Of a DNA stretch of 64,000 nucleotides, positions 38,101 through 51,600 are shown one piece after another. How positions within the stretch are numbered: position 1 is the stretch's first letter; every line of letters begins with the position of its first letter. The translations under genes and the position numbers were made by a program. Source of the DNA: Auanema rhodensis (lineage: Eukaryota > Nematoda > Chromadorea > Rhabditida > Rhabditidae); the NCBI GenBank assembly GCA_964057225.1, contig OZ059899.1, positions 8,742,001 to 8,806,000 of the forward strand. Direction: 5' to 3'. Under the pieces are notes generated by a model. The model saw nothing but the letters and a program-made list of their open reading frames with translations, searched no databases and had not been told where the DNA came from.

Positions 38101-41100
38101 GTGACTGAATATCTCGAAGAAGAGCAGCAAAGTTTTGGTTAAGTTGAGTTATCTATGATTTCATAAATTTTACAAAAAACAGTTTTAAGAGTTACCTGAC
38201 CAAATCCTTGCTGTGTAAGTTCAATAGCAAAGACCATATCAACATAGTTGCGAAGTAGTTCTGGCGTAGGTCCTTTTACCAAACAGGATGCTATAAACAA
38301 AGTGAATGAATATTATTAGGCAAATTGTCTACAAATAAAAATAAAACTTACGAATTGTACAGTAGGGATCTGTCCATCCAGGTGGGCATTTACAAATTTC
38401 TCCCAATGGAGTACCACCATTGAAGCAATTCTGAAAAGCTTTTGTGATAACAGCTTAAAAAATTGAAGTTACAATATTCTCGCAATGCTTTCCTGTGTAT
38501 ACAGCAGGACAATAGCAAGTTCCGTTCTGGGCAGCTACTCCGCCGTGTAAGCAATCAGATGGAGGTCTTGGTGTTGGTTTAACTACAAAGTAACTATCAA
38601 ACAACAAAACTAAGAATAATCTGACATGTAACACAGCTGATAACTCCTGCTCTTTGAATTGCTAAGCCATAGCTGTCGCGAGCATAAAACTGAAATAGTC
38701 ATGCTACGAATATATAAAATGGGAAAAGAATAGTTACATTAAAATAAATAGTTTCGTCTGGAACTTGACAGGTGAAAGGAGGAAAATAGAAGTTGTATGT
38801 ACATCCATCTCTCCAAATACCATTAGAGGAGTATATCTAATAACATTGTATTTCAGAGAGGATTAAGCATCCATTTTCTACCTCATGTGGTTTATCATCC
38901 CGATTTGTATACATTGTAAGCTCAGCGCGAACTTTTTGTTCACTAATAACTCTAAGATTTGTCAAATGAGCAACCATGGAAACATCCAGTCCTTAATGAA
39001 AATAGTTTTTTATCTAAATTAAGGAAGAAGCTTTGTACCATAAACTGGTTGGAAGAGCTCTGCGTCACTCTCGAGAGCAGCACTAAAAGCCCAGAAAAGA
39101 TCATAGTAAGGAGGATTTAAAGCTATAGAATATTATGATGAATAGTGGAAATGAAAAAAAAAATAACGAACTGTTTGGTTCTACAATATTTTTTTGGAAA
39201 ATCTTGAAATTACAAAAACTAGTGTTTGTACTCGTGGAAAAGGTAAAGAACCAATTACCAATCATAGGTCTATTAAGTCCCCTAAAAATAATTGCGGTAA
39301 ATATACATATAAGCATAATTTACCAGACAGAAGTTTGATGATCAGTATAATACTGGATTGAATCAACATATTCTCCAACTGGATTATATATAAGTACATT
39401 TACATCGTCTATAAAATAATTATAATATGCATATAACTTTGAATTAAATAAAGAATTATTACCTCCGGTTGCAACAATCACAAGTTCATCTATTGTTTCA
39501 TCAATTGATACTGTGTTGTATGTATGTTGATTATTACAAATCTGAAGAAAATATGCTTTCTCTTTGGAAACAATTCAAAACTATACTCTTAAATCATTTG
39601 AGTAAACCATCTGAGAACGATAAACAGTATTATAAATGAGAATATATACTAACTGAAAAAGAAAGAAAACAATAATATAATATGAAAAACAGTATTTCTT
39701 ACAAGATTATATGCACTTGATTCATCTCTATACATAAATGTCATTCCTCCACTCTTTTTAGCAATAGTATCCATTGTTTGATAACTAGGATTTTCAGGAT
39801 CCAATTGACATTCTCTGGTCATTCCGGTTACATAGATGAAGTTGATCTATGTGAAAATATTAATTAAATTTTATCTTTTTTTTTTTGACAACATACTGGT
39901 ACTCTCCAGAGTGACAATTGTAGTAAAACTTGCTCGGTTAAAGCTAAATCGTTCGGAACAGCATCAGTAATCAAATAAAGTGGAGATTTATTTTCAGGGT
40001 ATAAAGATAAAGCTGTGCTGAAAAAAACGCATTTTTGAGTTATAATTAAGGAAGAAAAACTAATTATGAACCTTAAAGCACTCAGTACTGAATCATCACA
40101 ATTTCCTGATTCATCTGTAGAATTAGATGCAGTTGCAAGATAAGAAAGCATTTCTTTACGGTTTGTAAATCGGCGATTGAGGAGAATATCTTAAAATTGA
40201 TTAAATTAGATGAATGATAAATATTATAAATACCTCCATTGTTGAAGAAGACAAGAATAAACGATCTAAAATAGTCTGGATCCTCATCATCAATGGTACT
40301 CAGTGCATTATTAATACTAAGATTAATCTGAAACCATATTTCATTAATAGATCTAGTCAAATATTTCTTCGAACCTCATTAATAATAGTGTTCATTTGTT
40401 TACGAGTTCGCACAACAAACATCAGTGATGGATGGTCAGCATCAAATCCAACACCAGCATTATCAACACATGTAACTTTAAGAAACATAGCGTTATACGA
40501 ATTATTCAAACGAATTTAACAAATGATTAACTTACTCGATTCGCAGAATCGTCCTTCATAACTATCAGGACAGTTACATGTATTGCTTGCAGTTCGAGTT
40601 CCTCAAAAAAAAAAGATTATTTAAGAAAATAATATGTTATAATAGTAAAGTAATTAATGAAAATACAAACCTCCATTCAAACATACAATTTCTGCACATT
40701 GTACTCCTCCCCAATTACCAAGACAGTAACAATAAGAACTGTTATCCAAATTTTTTATATAAACACCATGGTTATAACATCTAGAATAGAGCGAATCTTG
40801 AAATATCCTTAAGTTCTTTGAAACTTACTTGTCAACGATTGGTGCTGGAGTTGAAACAGGAGCTCCAGTAGGAGCAACGCTATTACAAGTGAATGGAACA
40901 ATACGACGGAATGTGTTTCCTTTGAATGTCATTCCTTCGAACTACATATTTCATTATAGTTACGGTTACATATAAGAAAATCTAATATACCTGCATGTAA
41001 TAGTTTCCAGTTGATGTACAACTGAAAGTTGTGTAATATTCGAAAGCACAATTGAAACGCTCCAATAAAACATTAGGCTGATAGATAACCTATAAATATG

Positions 41101-42260
41101 AAGTTTTTTTCAAATTATAATTTATTTTAGAAAAATTTACATTATCTTCTCCGAAAATATTAACAACGATCAATTTTGAAGCCCCTGTACGTAAAAACAT
41201 ATGAGCAACAAGTGTGGCTTCAACACCATCATAAACGATATCAACTGGGAAATCATCACTGAATTACATTAATTTATTATTAATTGAGAGGTTTTTAAGG
41301 TATTTTTCTATTATAACGCACTATTTTCCTTCCTTTCCTTCGGTAAATCCCGCAACAACTGATATAACAGTATTAGCTTGAATAATCAAGTTACAAGAGT
41401 CGGATTTTACATCAGCAGATGGTACGATAGTGTATTTTCCAGCCGTTAGGTCAGTGAAATAGCCCTTTATATTGATTATTATGATTAAAACTGATGAAAT
41501 GATTGATAACTCACTTCATAGATTCTACTAGTTTGTCTCATAATTGAATCTGGTGCAATTACTTCACCTCAAAATATAAAAACATTTTGTTTGATCTTGT
41601 TTAAACTCTAATTACCAGTGGGTGATAATAATGTAAACTCAGGATGGATAGCATTGTCAGTTTGAACTTGAATTCGACTTCCTATCAATGATTCATCGAC
41701 ATGATAAACGTATTTTTGAGAGCAATTGAGTAGTCGAGCAGCATCAATGATTGCTCCCTAAAAAATTTTAATTTTTTGTCTTCAACTAAATATCGTACAG
41801 CTCCAGTTTCGGTTTCAGGTGCTTGAATTCTTCGGTTAGTAGAGTCACAAACAGCTTAAAAGACATGTATATAGAAAGATTAAGATGGACCATTTGTGAA
41901 TGCTTACGATAAATACAATGATCACCAGTATGACCAGGAATTTCGCAGTTAGATCCGGGCACCAACGATTGTAGCACCGAACGTTTAGGAATTGAGGATT
42001 CCTGAAAATATTTCTTTTCACCTTATTATCTAAGTGATACTATTTTACTTTTGTGATATCATCCTTCTGATGTACTACTGTAGCAGGCTTAGCTGCATCC
42101 CACGTTTTTAACACTGAAAATAAGATACATATATATCAAAGTTAAAAGAAATGTGTAAATCTTAGTTGAGAAGTTTTTAGAAATATTTACCTGCAAGAAC
42201 ATGGTCGACATCTGTAGCCAACGTAGCCACTACAAAGAGGGCTAACAGCCACAAACGCAT
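32166..42260 (-). CDS. Giant secreted EGF/VWA/C-type-lectin protein with mucin-like repeat, IRG-7-like (about 2,300 aa)
   Basis: Read from right to left. The start at 42260 gives signal peptide MRLWLLALFVVATLA. A basic KRS site (ESSIPKRSV, 42.0 kb) may be a propeptide cut. Next come an N-terminal beta-rich module, EGF pair 1 (40.85-40.54 kb), VWA-like domain 1 (40.5-39.7), EGF pair 2 (38.57-38.33), VWA-like 2 (38.3-37.55), a C-type lectin domain (37.05-36.55; FWLGLLCSRTGCHWDR), EGF pair 3 (35.75-35.57), VWA-like 3 (35.54-34.75), a Thr/Ala/Pro/Ser repeat (33.65-33.26), and VWA 4 (33.19 kb to the end), whose LLDVSPS supplies a D-x-S-x-S metal site. The last exon gives HNSGIYCGN and stop at 32166, reached by a GTCAGT donor. 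It has many small exons; the overall chain is safe but single exon edges were not all checked. C. elegans IRG-7 (F40F4.6), an intestinal innate-immunity protein, is the closest family I know. Function is inferred. Confidence 0.85.
33261..33651 (-). repeat. Coding minisatellite: about 15 AAPSTIS-type units
   Basis: Units of 27 bases (TTAAPSTIS) alternate in part with 30-base units (TTAAPSTSSA), about fifteen in total, in frame with the minus-strand VWA/EGF gene. The unit periods preserve the frame. The product would be a densely O-glycosylated mucin-like stalk just before the C-terminal VWA domain. The plus-strand paralogue has only a short Ser/Thr linker (STTSMTLSTTTLSTTSTQAP) at the same place. 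Confidence 0.95.
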
Positions 42261-43429
42261 GCTCGGATTGGTCTAGCTTCTCCTACAAACTTTTATACAA
42301 AATAGTTTCAAATACGGATTATAATAAATTATGTGAATATAGTATTATATTATTATATTTCAACATAGTTCCAATTATAAAAAAGTTTGAATACGATGCA
42401 TTTCAAAAGTAGTGTAAGAATCATCAAAAGAAATACAATTTAAAAAATCACATATTATAATAGTCATATATTATATAGAATTATTATAATAATGCAATAA
42501 ATAATAAAATGATTGAAAATAGTGATATCACTCTTCTTTAAGCTTTAGCTACCGAATACTGCTTATCAGATAGTCAACGAAGGCTGTAAAACTACGTGGA
42601 TTGCAGTTTCAATTTGTCTGGCTAAGAAACTCAAATGAGAAAGATCTTTCAGGGAAAAAATCTTTCTATTTTTCGAAATTCACTAATTATAAATAGCAAT
42701 TTGTATATATACATAGATGTATATATACCTTATTTTACTTCCAACAATATTATATAATTGATTAAAGCCTTGTAGTAAAGGTAAGATACATATAAATCTT
42801 TGATATGAAAACTATGTCAGCTATTTTTCAAATTTTTGTATAAAAATATTCTTAATTTGTTCAAATCCCTGCTTATTGTCAGCTTTTAACAGTTTTCTAT
42901 TTAGATTGTGTCTTAAGCAATAATTTGGCAATCGTAACTTGTCCTTTGATAAGAATACGAAGGTGTGGTCAGAGTAATTTAATTATAAAAGTTAAAATGT
43001 GTTTCAGATAAAGAAAAATTAAATAAATTAGCATAATAATTAAATAAAAATAATTTTATTGAAATATTTAAAAACAATAAAAAGAGCTTATATGTAACTA
43101 TGATAGACATAGAAGAAATTTAAAAATAATTTTTATTAATTTTATAATTTTATTTATAAACAATTCAAATAAACATGTTGCGATTCTGATGAAATATTTC
43201 CACATTTGAACCACTTAATGAAACATCTATGCTTGTATTATAAACTGAATACTTTGAAAAACCAACAAATGAAATTTTAAAAATTATTTTTTATCATAAT
43301 CATATCCTTTTATGTTATAAAATCCATATATAAGGTCAATAAAATGCAATAAACTAACGAATGGATGTTTGATAAAATTCTTTTAGAGTTGATAAAGTTA
43401 GTAATCATTGTTCTAGCATAATGAACTAG

Positions 43430-43430
<1 letters not shown>

Positions 43431-43478
<48 letters not shown>
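43431..43478. repeat. (AT)n microsatellite
   Basis: About 47 bases of AT alternation in the shared upstream region of the two giant genes. Confidence 0.95.
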
Positions 43479-43483
<5 letters not shown>

Positions 43484-43933
43484 TTCAGTTTAATTTATAT
43501 ATTTATATATTATAATTCATATATTATCATGTTGTTGTTAAACAAAATTCTAGAAAATCCATTAATTTTGATTTGAATCAATAATGAGATCTATTTCATA
43601 TTTTTTTTTTATTTGATTGTATAAATATTTATAAAAATTTTCTATATTTATAGAGAGAAAGAATATTTTTAAAGAGAAATATATAAAATAAATTAAAAAA
43701 AAAATTGTAATATTATCATAGAATATTTTTATGTTCATTTGAATTATTATCTTTATTATTTTAATGACTTTTAGTGGGATGGACTAGTCATTTCTGAAGC
43801 TATCAACGAGTTTTGGTGTGTAAGTCAAGAGTGTAAAAATTGTATGAATATTGTCTTTTTATTTTTAATTTGTAATTATTATAATACTTAATTTCACATA
43901 TCTAAGTTTTTCAATTATTATGTTAAATACTAC

Positions 43934-43941
43934 AATTGCAG
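43934..43941 (+). promoter_or_regulatory. Candidate trans-splice (spliced leader) acceptor
   Basis: AATTGCAG ends 5 bases before the ATG at 43947, after an AT-rich run with no obvious partner donor. In nematodes an acceptor this close to the ATG usually receives a spliced leader. A 5' untranslated cis-intron is the alternative. Confidence 0.4.
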
Positions 43942-43946
43942 GAGAG

Positions 43947-45653
43947 ATGCGTCTCTTCTGGCTCGCCGTCTTATGGGCGGTTGCTTTTGCTGAGCCAGAT
44001 TCAGAATATTTTAAAATTAAGCAAAGTAAGTTTTACCAAACTCATTATAATTTAAAAAACTTTGTTTGTAGTACTAAGGTCTTGGGATCCTGAAGCTAAT
44101 TATCATTTAGAGCATTTTGATGCTATTCGCCCACAAGTAAGAACAATAGCGAATCAGTTGTTTGATTGTTCTTCTTTAAGGAATTACAACCTGAAACTGA
44201 CCACATTCGTTCAAAGAGATCTGTTGTTGTTAGTGGTAATTCCGAGAGCGGGAGATGTAGAACTCCGGGATATACAGGACCAGGCTGCCGGTATCGTAAG
44301 TATTAATAATATTTGACATATGAAGTTAAATACTTTATGAATACTTAAAAATTATATTCTTTAGCAATCTGTAGCGTTCAAAATCCTCAACCAGAAGATA
44401 ATCCACAGATGGATGGAGAAGTAAGTTTTTTAATATAAAAAATTTATTGAAATTTATTAAAATTAAACAAAATAATTTTCAGGGAGCTACTATTGATTCT
44501 GCCATCTTGTCGAATTGTTCTGCAAAATATATGATATATGTTGATGAAACAATGAAAAATATTCGTATAGAATTAGAAACTGACGGAGCAATTAATCCAC
44601 TATTTTGGATAACAGATGAAGATGGTATTTTCCTAATTAATATTTCTTTTAAATATATTCAATTTCAGGTGGTGTTTTTATGCCATCATCAGTAAAAGAG
44701 CTTCCTGATCAATATAATGTTTGTTTAAAATCATTTACATATTGATTTTAAAATATTGGGCTTTTAGGCTTTCTTTGAGCAACTTAATGCTGGAAGTTAT
44801 ATTGTTGTACCATCAGCTGATGTTAAAACACATTTTTGCCAACTAACTGTTCGGGTAAATAAAAAAAATAATTTTTGATTCTTAAAAACATTTTTAAACT
44901 TTAAGGCTCATACTTCTCTGAATGTTGGTGGAGGATTTGTGAATAGTGAAGGAAATCAGCCGGAAAGGAGTGATTTCCCTGTAAGAGGATTAGTTTATAA
45001 GGATCAGAACGCTGTTGGAATATTTCATGGTAATGGACTGAAACTACCTGCTAGTTTAGATACAATTTCATTCAGTGGAGGAAATAATGTATGATTGAAA
45101 ATAACTTTTAATTGGATTAATTGTATATTTTACAGAATGCTTATCGTGTTTATGATTTGAATCATCGTTATAATTGCTCATATGAATACGTGTATGAGTC
45201 GTTTTTATGTAGATATACGGGTGATTTTCTTTATTATGTAAGATTATTAAAATTATTTTTTTTATATACTTAATAAATTTATTTCAGATTCAAGGTACGA
45301 CATACCAAGGAAATACTTTCCGTCGTGTCTATCCTTATACATGTGCTGGTAAGTTTATATGTTTAACTATCCATATATAACAATATTGAACAACAGTAAA
45401 GAAATTCACACTAGCATAAGGAGAGAAAGAGAGAGATAGATAGAAAATTAATTAAAATGAAATCATAAAAGTTGATCATAAAATCCTTATCTTTCGAATA
45501 TGTAATACGCAAGAGTTTATTAGATCTTATCTGAATGATGCTTTAGGAGCATAGTTTGTTATAATGCGCACAACTATAATGGAACAACTAATTTATAAAG
45601 ATAAAGTTGAAGTTAACAGCTTAAAACATAACAAATAAAAAATTTAATTTAAA

Positions 45654-45686
<33 letters not shown>

Positions 45687-48600
45687 TTAAAACATACAAT
45701 TTTTAGTTGCCGCTCCAACTGATGCTCCATCAACCACAACCCCAGCTCCTATTACCGGCTGTCTGCATGATGGACTATTGGTATCTATTTGAATTATCTT
45801 ATGTTTTAATCAATTTTTAAAATACTAAGATCACTAATCTTGATGGCAGTTCTTACTGTTTCTGCGATGATAAATGGACTGGTCCTAACTGTAATAAAAT
45901 TGTTTGTTTCAATGGAGGTTACAAATAAACAAACTTATACGTTAATAATCTTCAAATTAATTTAGGTACTGTATCAGATCTAAATGAATGTTTCTGCCCA
46001 AGTCAATTTGAAGGAGAACATTGCGAACACAGTACGAAGTGTATTTTTTTTTACTAATTTTGGAATATATTAAGTGTTCTGTGATGCAAACCAAGGATTT
46101 GAGTTCGATGCTGAGCATCCAACATTAACATTTGTTATTCGTACTTCAGTTCAGACAAGAGATCTTATTTCTGCTGTAAGTTTATTATATAACATATTTA
46201 TTAATTATTATTGATTATAAATAATTGTAATGTGTTTTTTTTAGGTTGCCAACTCAATTCAATCAGTTGTTAATTCACTTGTATTTGATGATGGATATTT
46301 GAGTAGCTTTATTACTGTACTATTCAACAACCAATGTAAAACAAAATTATTTTAGTTATAAAAAAATTAATTTTAGCTATTATACTTAATGAGCGTTATA
46401 CAAAGTATGAAGATCTTATTCAAGAGCTTCAATTCCGTTCTCATAATGATTATGTTGAAGAGAAATGTACTGATATAGTATTCGAGTCTATCAGGTTTGA
46501 AACTAATGCATCATATATAATATAAGTGTAATCATATATTTAGTACTGCTCTCAACTTATTGCCTAATTATAAATCTCCTGTTTATGTTATTACTGATGC
46601 TCTACCTAGTGATATTGATTATGCTATGGAATCCTTTTTCCAATCGGCTCTCTACAGAGCTCCTGTGAGTTATAAGCTAAAATTCATCTTAAATTTCTGT
46701 TTCCAAAATATGATTTTTATATTTTTTGCAGGTTCACTTTGTAATGGTTCAGCCGCAACCACTTTGTAGATTCCAAAGTGATAGCAGTGCTTACATGTGA
46801 TATTCATACATATTTGAAATTTGTTTTTATATAATATTATAGAAAAATGGGTGAGATGGCAGCAAGAACAACAGGAGAGATATTCTATCTTGATAATAGA
46901 AATAATTTGGAAAACTTCTTAACCACACATATGAATAATAATCTTTATAAGTCTCAGCTTATGTATAAATTTGACTTCCCTGTAAGGAATCTTGATAGAA
47001 CTATAGTCATAATAACTTTATTTCAAGACTTGTGCCGGACAGCTTCCATACCAAACTGTTGCAGTTGATTCGTCAACATTGGATTTATTGACCATTATTG
47101 GAATTGGAAGTAAATCTTAGCAAACATGCTGTATATGTATATACGTCCCGTGCTCATTTTTCAGAAAATCTTAAACTCAATGTCACAGCACCAGAGGGAT
47201 ATGACTTGTCTGCATCAATTGTCACTGCCTATCAAGATGGTACCAATAACATTTGGACTATCAATGGTCTTCAAACTGGAAATTTCTTTTTCCGTGTCAC
47301 ATCTGATGATGACAGCACTCCTTGTTCTTTGAAGATTTATCAGCAATCATATAAGCAAAAACGTACTACAGTACTATCTATGGTAATACAGTATATTTCA
47401 TTTCAGCTTCAAGTGCTCAACATGATATCTTCTATGCTTTCACTGAAGCAATTCACGTTGATGGATTCTATTTAGAGCCTCTTATTGGTAATTTTTTTTT
47501 ATTTGTTAACTATGAGAATATTATGAAAACTTAAGGAGTCACTCAATCTGTTGCATTCCATATAACTGAATTCCCGTTTGTTCCTGAAGAGTTTATCAGA
47601 TCTGCATTAGAGGTTTATGCTGTCAGAGACGGAGTACAACAACAGGTACATTAACTACAAATAGCAATAACTGAAATCTATTTCAGGTTTATGCTTCAAG
47701 TGGTTTTTATCGTGATGGCTGTAGTTATCATTTCTATTTCCCTGATTTCCATTGCCAAGTTCCTAATGAAATTATGAATTTCAATGTAAGCTCTTTATTA
47801 TGAAAGTTGTTATTTTTAAGACAACTATATTTCAAGTTCTTTGTAACCGGAAGTCGTGGGTTGGCTATTCAACGAGCTGGAACTTTCACTTGTACACTCA
47901 GTACGAATCATTTGAAATGTTTTCAAAATTACTAGTTATTTTTTAGTTCAACCAACAAATAAGCCTCCAGGATCATGTTTGAATGGAGGAATTCCTAATG
48001 CTCAAAATTCATCTTGTTACTGCCCAATGGGATACACTGGAACTCATTGCGAACAACTAGTCATACAAATTGATGTAATGGATAATTCGAATTTTTACTT
48101 TAGGTTTGCTTCAATGGTGGTACACCTACAGGACAAATGTGTAAATGTATTGCTGGATATGCTGGAACATTCTGTGAATTTGGTAAAATAATATAATATA
48201 ATTGTTTGCATTCTGATGTGTTTAGTTGCTTGTACTGCACAAGGAGCTTCTCCTGAATTTGAACTTCTGTACGTTGATATGATATTCGCTGTTGAATTAA
48301 CTCAGATTGGTTTTGCTCAAGTAATTTTCATAATATATAGAATCCTAAGTTTCATATTGATTTTATAGGTTGCACTTCTCAATAAGGAATTCCCCAATTT
48401 GATTAAGGATATTCAAAGAACTAACCCCACTTGGATTGGAAGATATGTATTGGTCGGATTCAACAGCACATGTAAGTTGTTTATCAGCAGTTTTCTCTTC
48501 AGCATTGTTTTTAATTAAGGGGGAGATGTCTTGGCTGTTGCTCCTGGATATGATCCATCAAGAGTTATTAGTAAATTGGAAGAAGTTGCAAACGCATATC

Positions 48601-51600
48601 CTTCAGATGAGGGATGCAATACTCAGGTACGTAATAGGCTTTTAAAGTATACTTTTTATTTCCTTTGAAGCTATATAGAGGATTGGATATGGCAGTACGT
48701 AAAGGAGATGTACAACCCGGATCATATTTGCAGTTATTCATGGTTTGTATAATCTTATTTACAAAAAAAAATGCTTTCTGCAGGTTTCTAACCCCGATTT
48801 TACTAATCAACGAGATTGGTTAGAGCTTTATGAAGACGTGAGAGCTCGCAATCTTCATCTCACGGTATTCATGGGAGTATCTACTAGATTCGCGTCCGAC
48901 ATTAATCCATCTGGATTATTCTGTAATGCAACCTGGGTATTTAAAGCAACTATGATGTGTTAAGTTGAAAAAACATGTTCAGGACACTTTGTGGCCACTC
49001 GAAGCTGTAGCATTCAGCGGTGTTGGTGCAATTTACACTTCTCAACAAGCATCAGTATCTGAGGTAGATATAAGTTATAAAGATAAAATTTAAATTATAA
49101 TATTATTATAGTTTATCAAAATAATTCCACTTCAATACGAATCAAGCATGGTATATACTTATCAGAGTTTCGATTGTACAACAGAACAACAGGTTTGTTT
49201 AAATGCTAATTTCAATCAACCTTCTAAATAAAATTGATGTTAACAGATATATTTCCCTGTTGATACCTATACTCAAACACTTCAATTTGATGTTTATGGT
49301 CAAAATCCTCAATTAGCTGTTCGTGATATTAATGGTATACATAAATGATTTTAGAATATTATATTATAACTTTTGTAGGAAATTCATATTCAGTACAGGA
49401 AGTAGCTGTTGATGATTTCTCGATGTCTTCTATATTTGAAGTTCGCAAACGTATGTAAAAACGTTGTTTTATATTGAAAATTAAACAAAGTTTTTGTGTA
49501 GCATGTGATGATGGATGGACGCAATACAATACATTCTGCTACTATTTCTCAGCAGACAACCTGAATTATCAGAGAGCCAAAAAGGAATGCCATTCAGCTG
49601 GGGGACAGTTGGCTGATGATTTGAACGATAACACTCACGCTTTCATCAAAAGTAAGTTCAAGATATTGTTATACTTTATATATTGAAAATATTTTAGGCA
49701 TTTCTCAATTTTATTCTTTCTGGTTAGGAGGATTCAACAATGGAACTTGGTACTGGGATAGACCTGACGGTATCCAGCCTTTGCCTGTAAGAAACTAATA
49801 TATTATCTTAGTTAAGTATTTTATACTATCAGATTCAAACGAATGATTATACTTATTGGATTCATGATGTACCTATCGACGATGATCATCGTCAGTGTAT
49901 GTTCTGGAGTTATCAACATGATGCAGACAATACATGGTTTGTTATACGTATACATTCATAGTTGACTATATTGTTGGTGGATCAATTTAGGGATGCGGAC
50001 GCTTGTTCTGATGAAAAGTTCTACTTATGTGAAAAACCAAGATATGATAAAAACTATGCTCCAGACCCAGACAATGATGCAGGTTCTGATTTGAAACTTT
50101 AATATGAAGAAGAATTCTATTTATAGATCATTTACCTCCCGGTAAATATGTTCTTTCTATTACTACGAATTCCAGTGGCACTATTTATACTCCTAATCCA
50201 GTACGTTATTGAGTAATCAAATTCTGAAGAAAATGAAACTCTTTCAGATGTGCTCTGTGGTTGTCAGAGTTCAATCTGGTCTTCAGTTTATTACTGGCTT
50301 CACAAATACTATTGTACAAGACTGGCCAAATAAAGATCCTATTAAAGTAAGATTTCCAAAAAGCTTTAAAGCTGAATTTTTTTTTCAGGATTCCGATCAA
50401 AACCGATTAATGTCTTATGTTCACACCAAGGATAATGAGATGGGAACTGCTATTGTATTGTCAGCTACTATTTTGGATGCCTATAACAGTAAGTATATTT
50501 AAGATTTTATTGAATTATTTTCATAAGATGAAAATTGTGACAATTTATCTTTTTAGATACTTTTTATAATGCTGTCAATTATCAATATCGGTTGAACTGT
50601 GATTGGCCATGGCTATCTCAAACATTTGCATGTCCTCCCGGTTTTGATGATTCAAATGAATTAGCTATTTTAGTATTCAAAGAACATATAGAATATAATA
50701 ATTATTTATTTATTTATAGCATACTGGTGAAGATGAATTTGGATATCTCTTCCAACGCTTCTCATATGGTCATTGTTCTAAAGCTAGTATGATTATGATA
50801 ATATGTTATGCTTTTTAACTGATTTTCATCTATTTAGCTTTGACATGTGGAAATGGTGGATATAAAGCAGACAATGGAGTATGTGTTTGTGATGAATATT
50901 GGCAGGGTAAGAAGTTCAGTGAATCCGTTTTTATTCAATGGTAATCCCCTAGGAATCTTATGCACAACTCCTGTTTGCGTCAATGGTGGAAGTTTATCTA
51001 CAGATGGCCGATCATGTGTTTGTCCTACAACTTATTCTGGATTCCATTGCGAATATGGTTAGTATCCAAGTCATTAATGAACTTAATTGGTAATTGACAG
51101 AAACCTGTGATAATGATCAGCATAGTTCGTTCTTGCCAATAGCAAAGACAATGATCATTGTTATTGAGACGACATTCCAAAACAATGCCGCAGTAACTGA
51201 TGTAATCATTTATTTTAAAACATTTTAATGAGTATATTCATAACATTCAGTTTGCTAATAATTTACCAACAGCTGTTAGCCAGTCTGCATCATCATGGTT
51301 CAATAGTTTCATTGTTATTGCTTTCGATGGTAAAATATACTTACAGAATTTAATATTTCTATTTTTTAACATTTTCAGGCGACGAAATATATATGGAAGT
51401 AGCTGACACTGCTTATCAAGCTACAGAGATAATTTTAAAGCAACAATACAATGCTAAAAAACAAGGATCATGCTCTATGAATATTTGGAGGTAATTAAGG
51501 CCTACCAATATTTTAGTACATATATACTCTATTCAAGTATTATCCAATATTTCTTCAATGATGCTGACACCTTTTCTCTAGTTCAATACCCAAGATCTGA

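Larger units (their letters stand above)
42261..43946. promoter_or_regulatory. Bidirectional intergenic region between the two paralogues
   Basis: Both giant genes read outward from this 1.7 kb gap, so it must carry both promoters. It has no coding exon and is very AT-rich, with an (AT)n tract at 43431-43478. Candidate splice acceptors sit just upstream of both start codons: GTTTGTAG ending at 42283 on the minus strand, 23 bases before its ATG, and AATTGCAG ending at 43941 on the plus strand, 5 bases before its ATG. Confidence 0.6.
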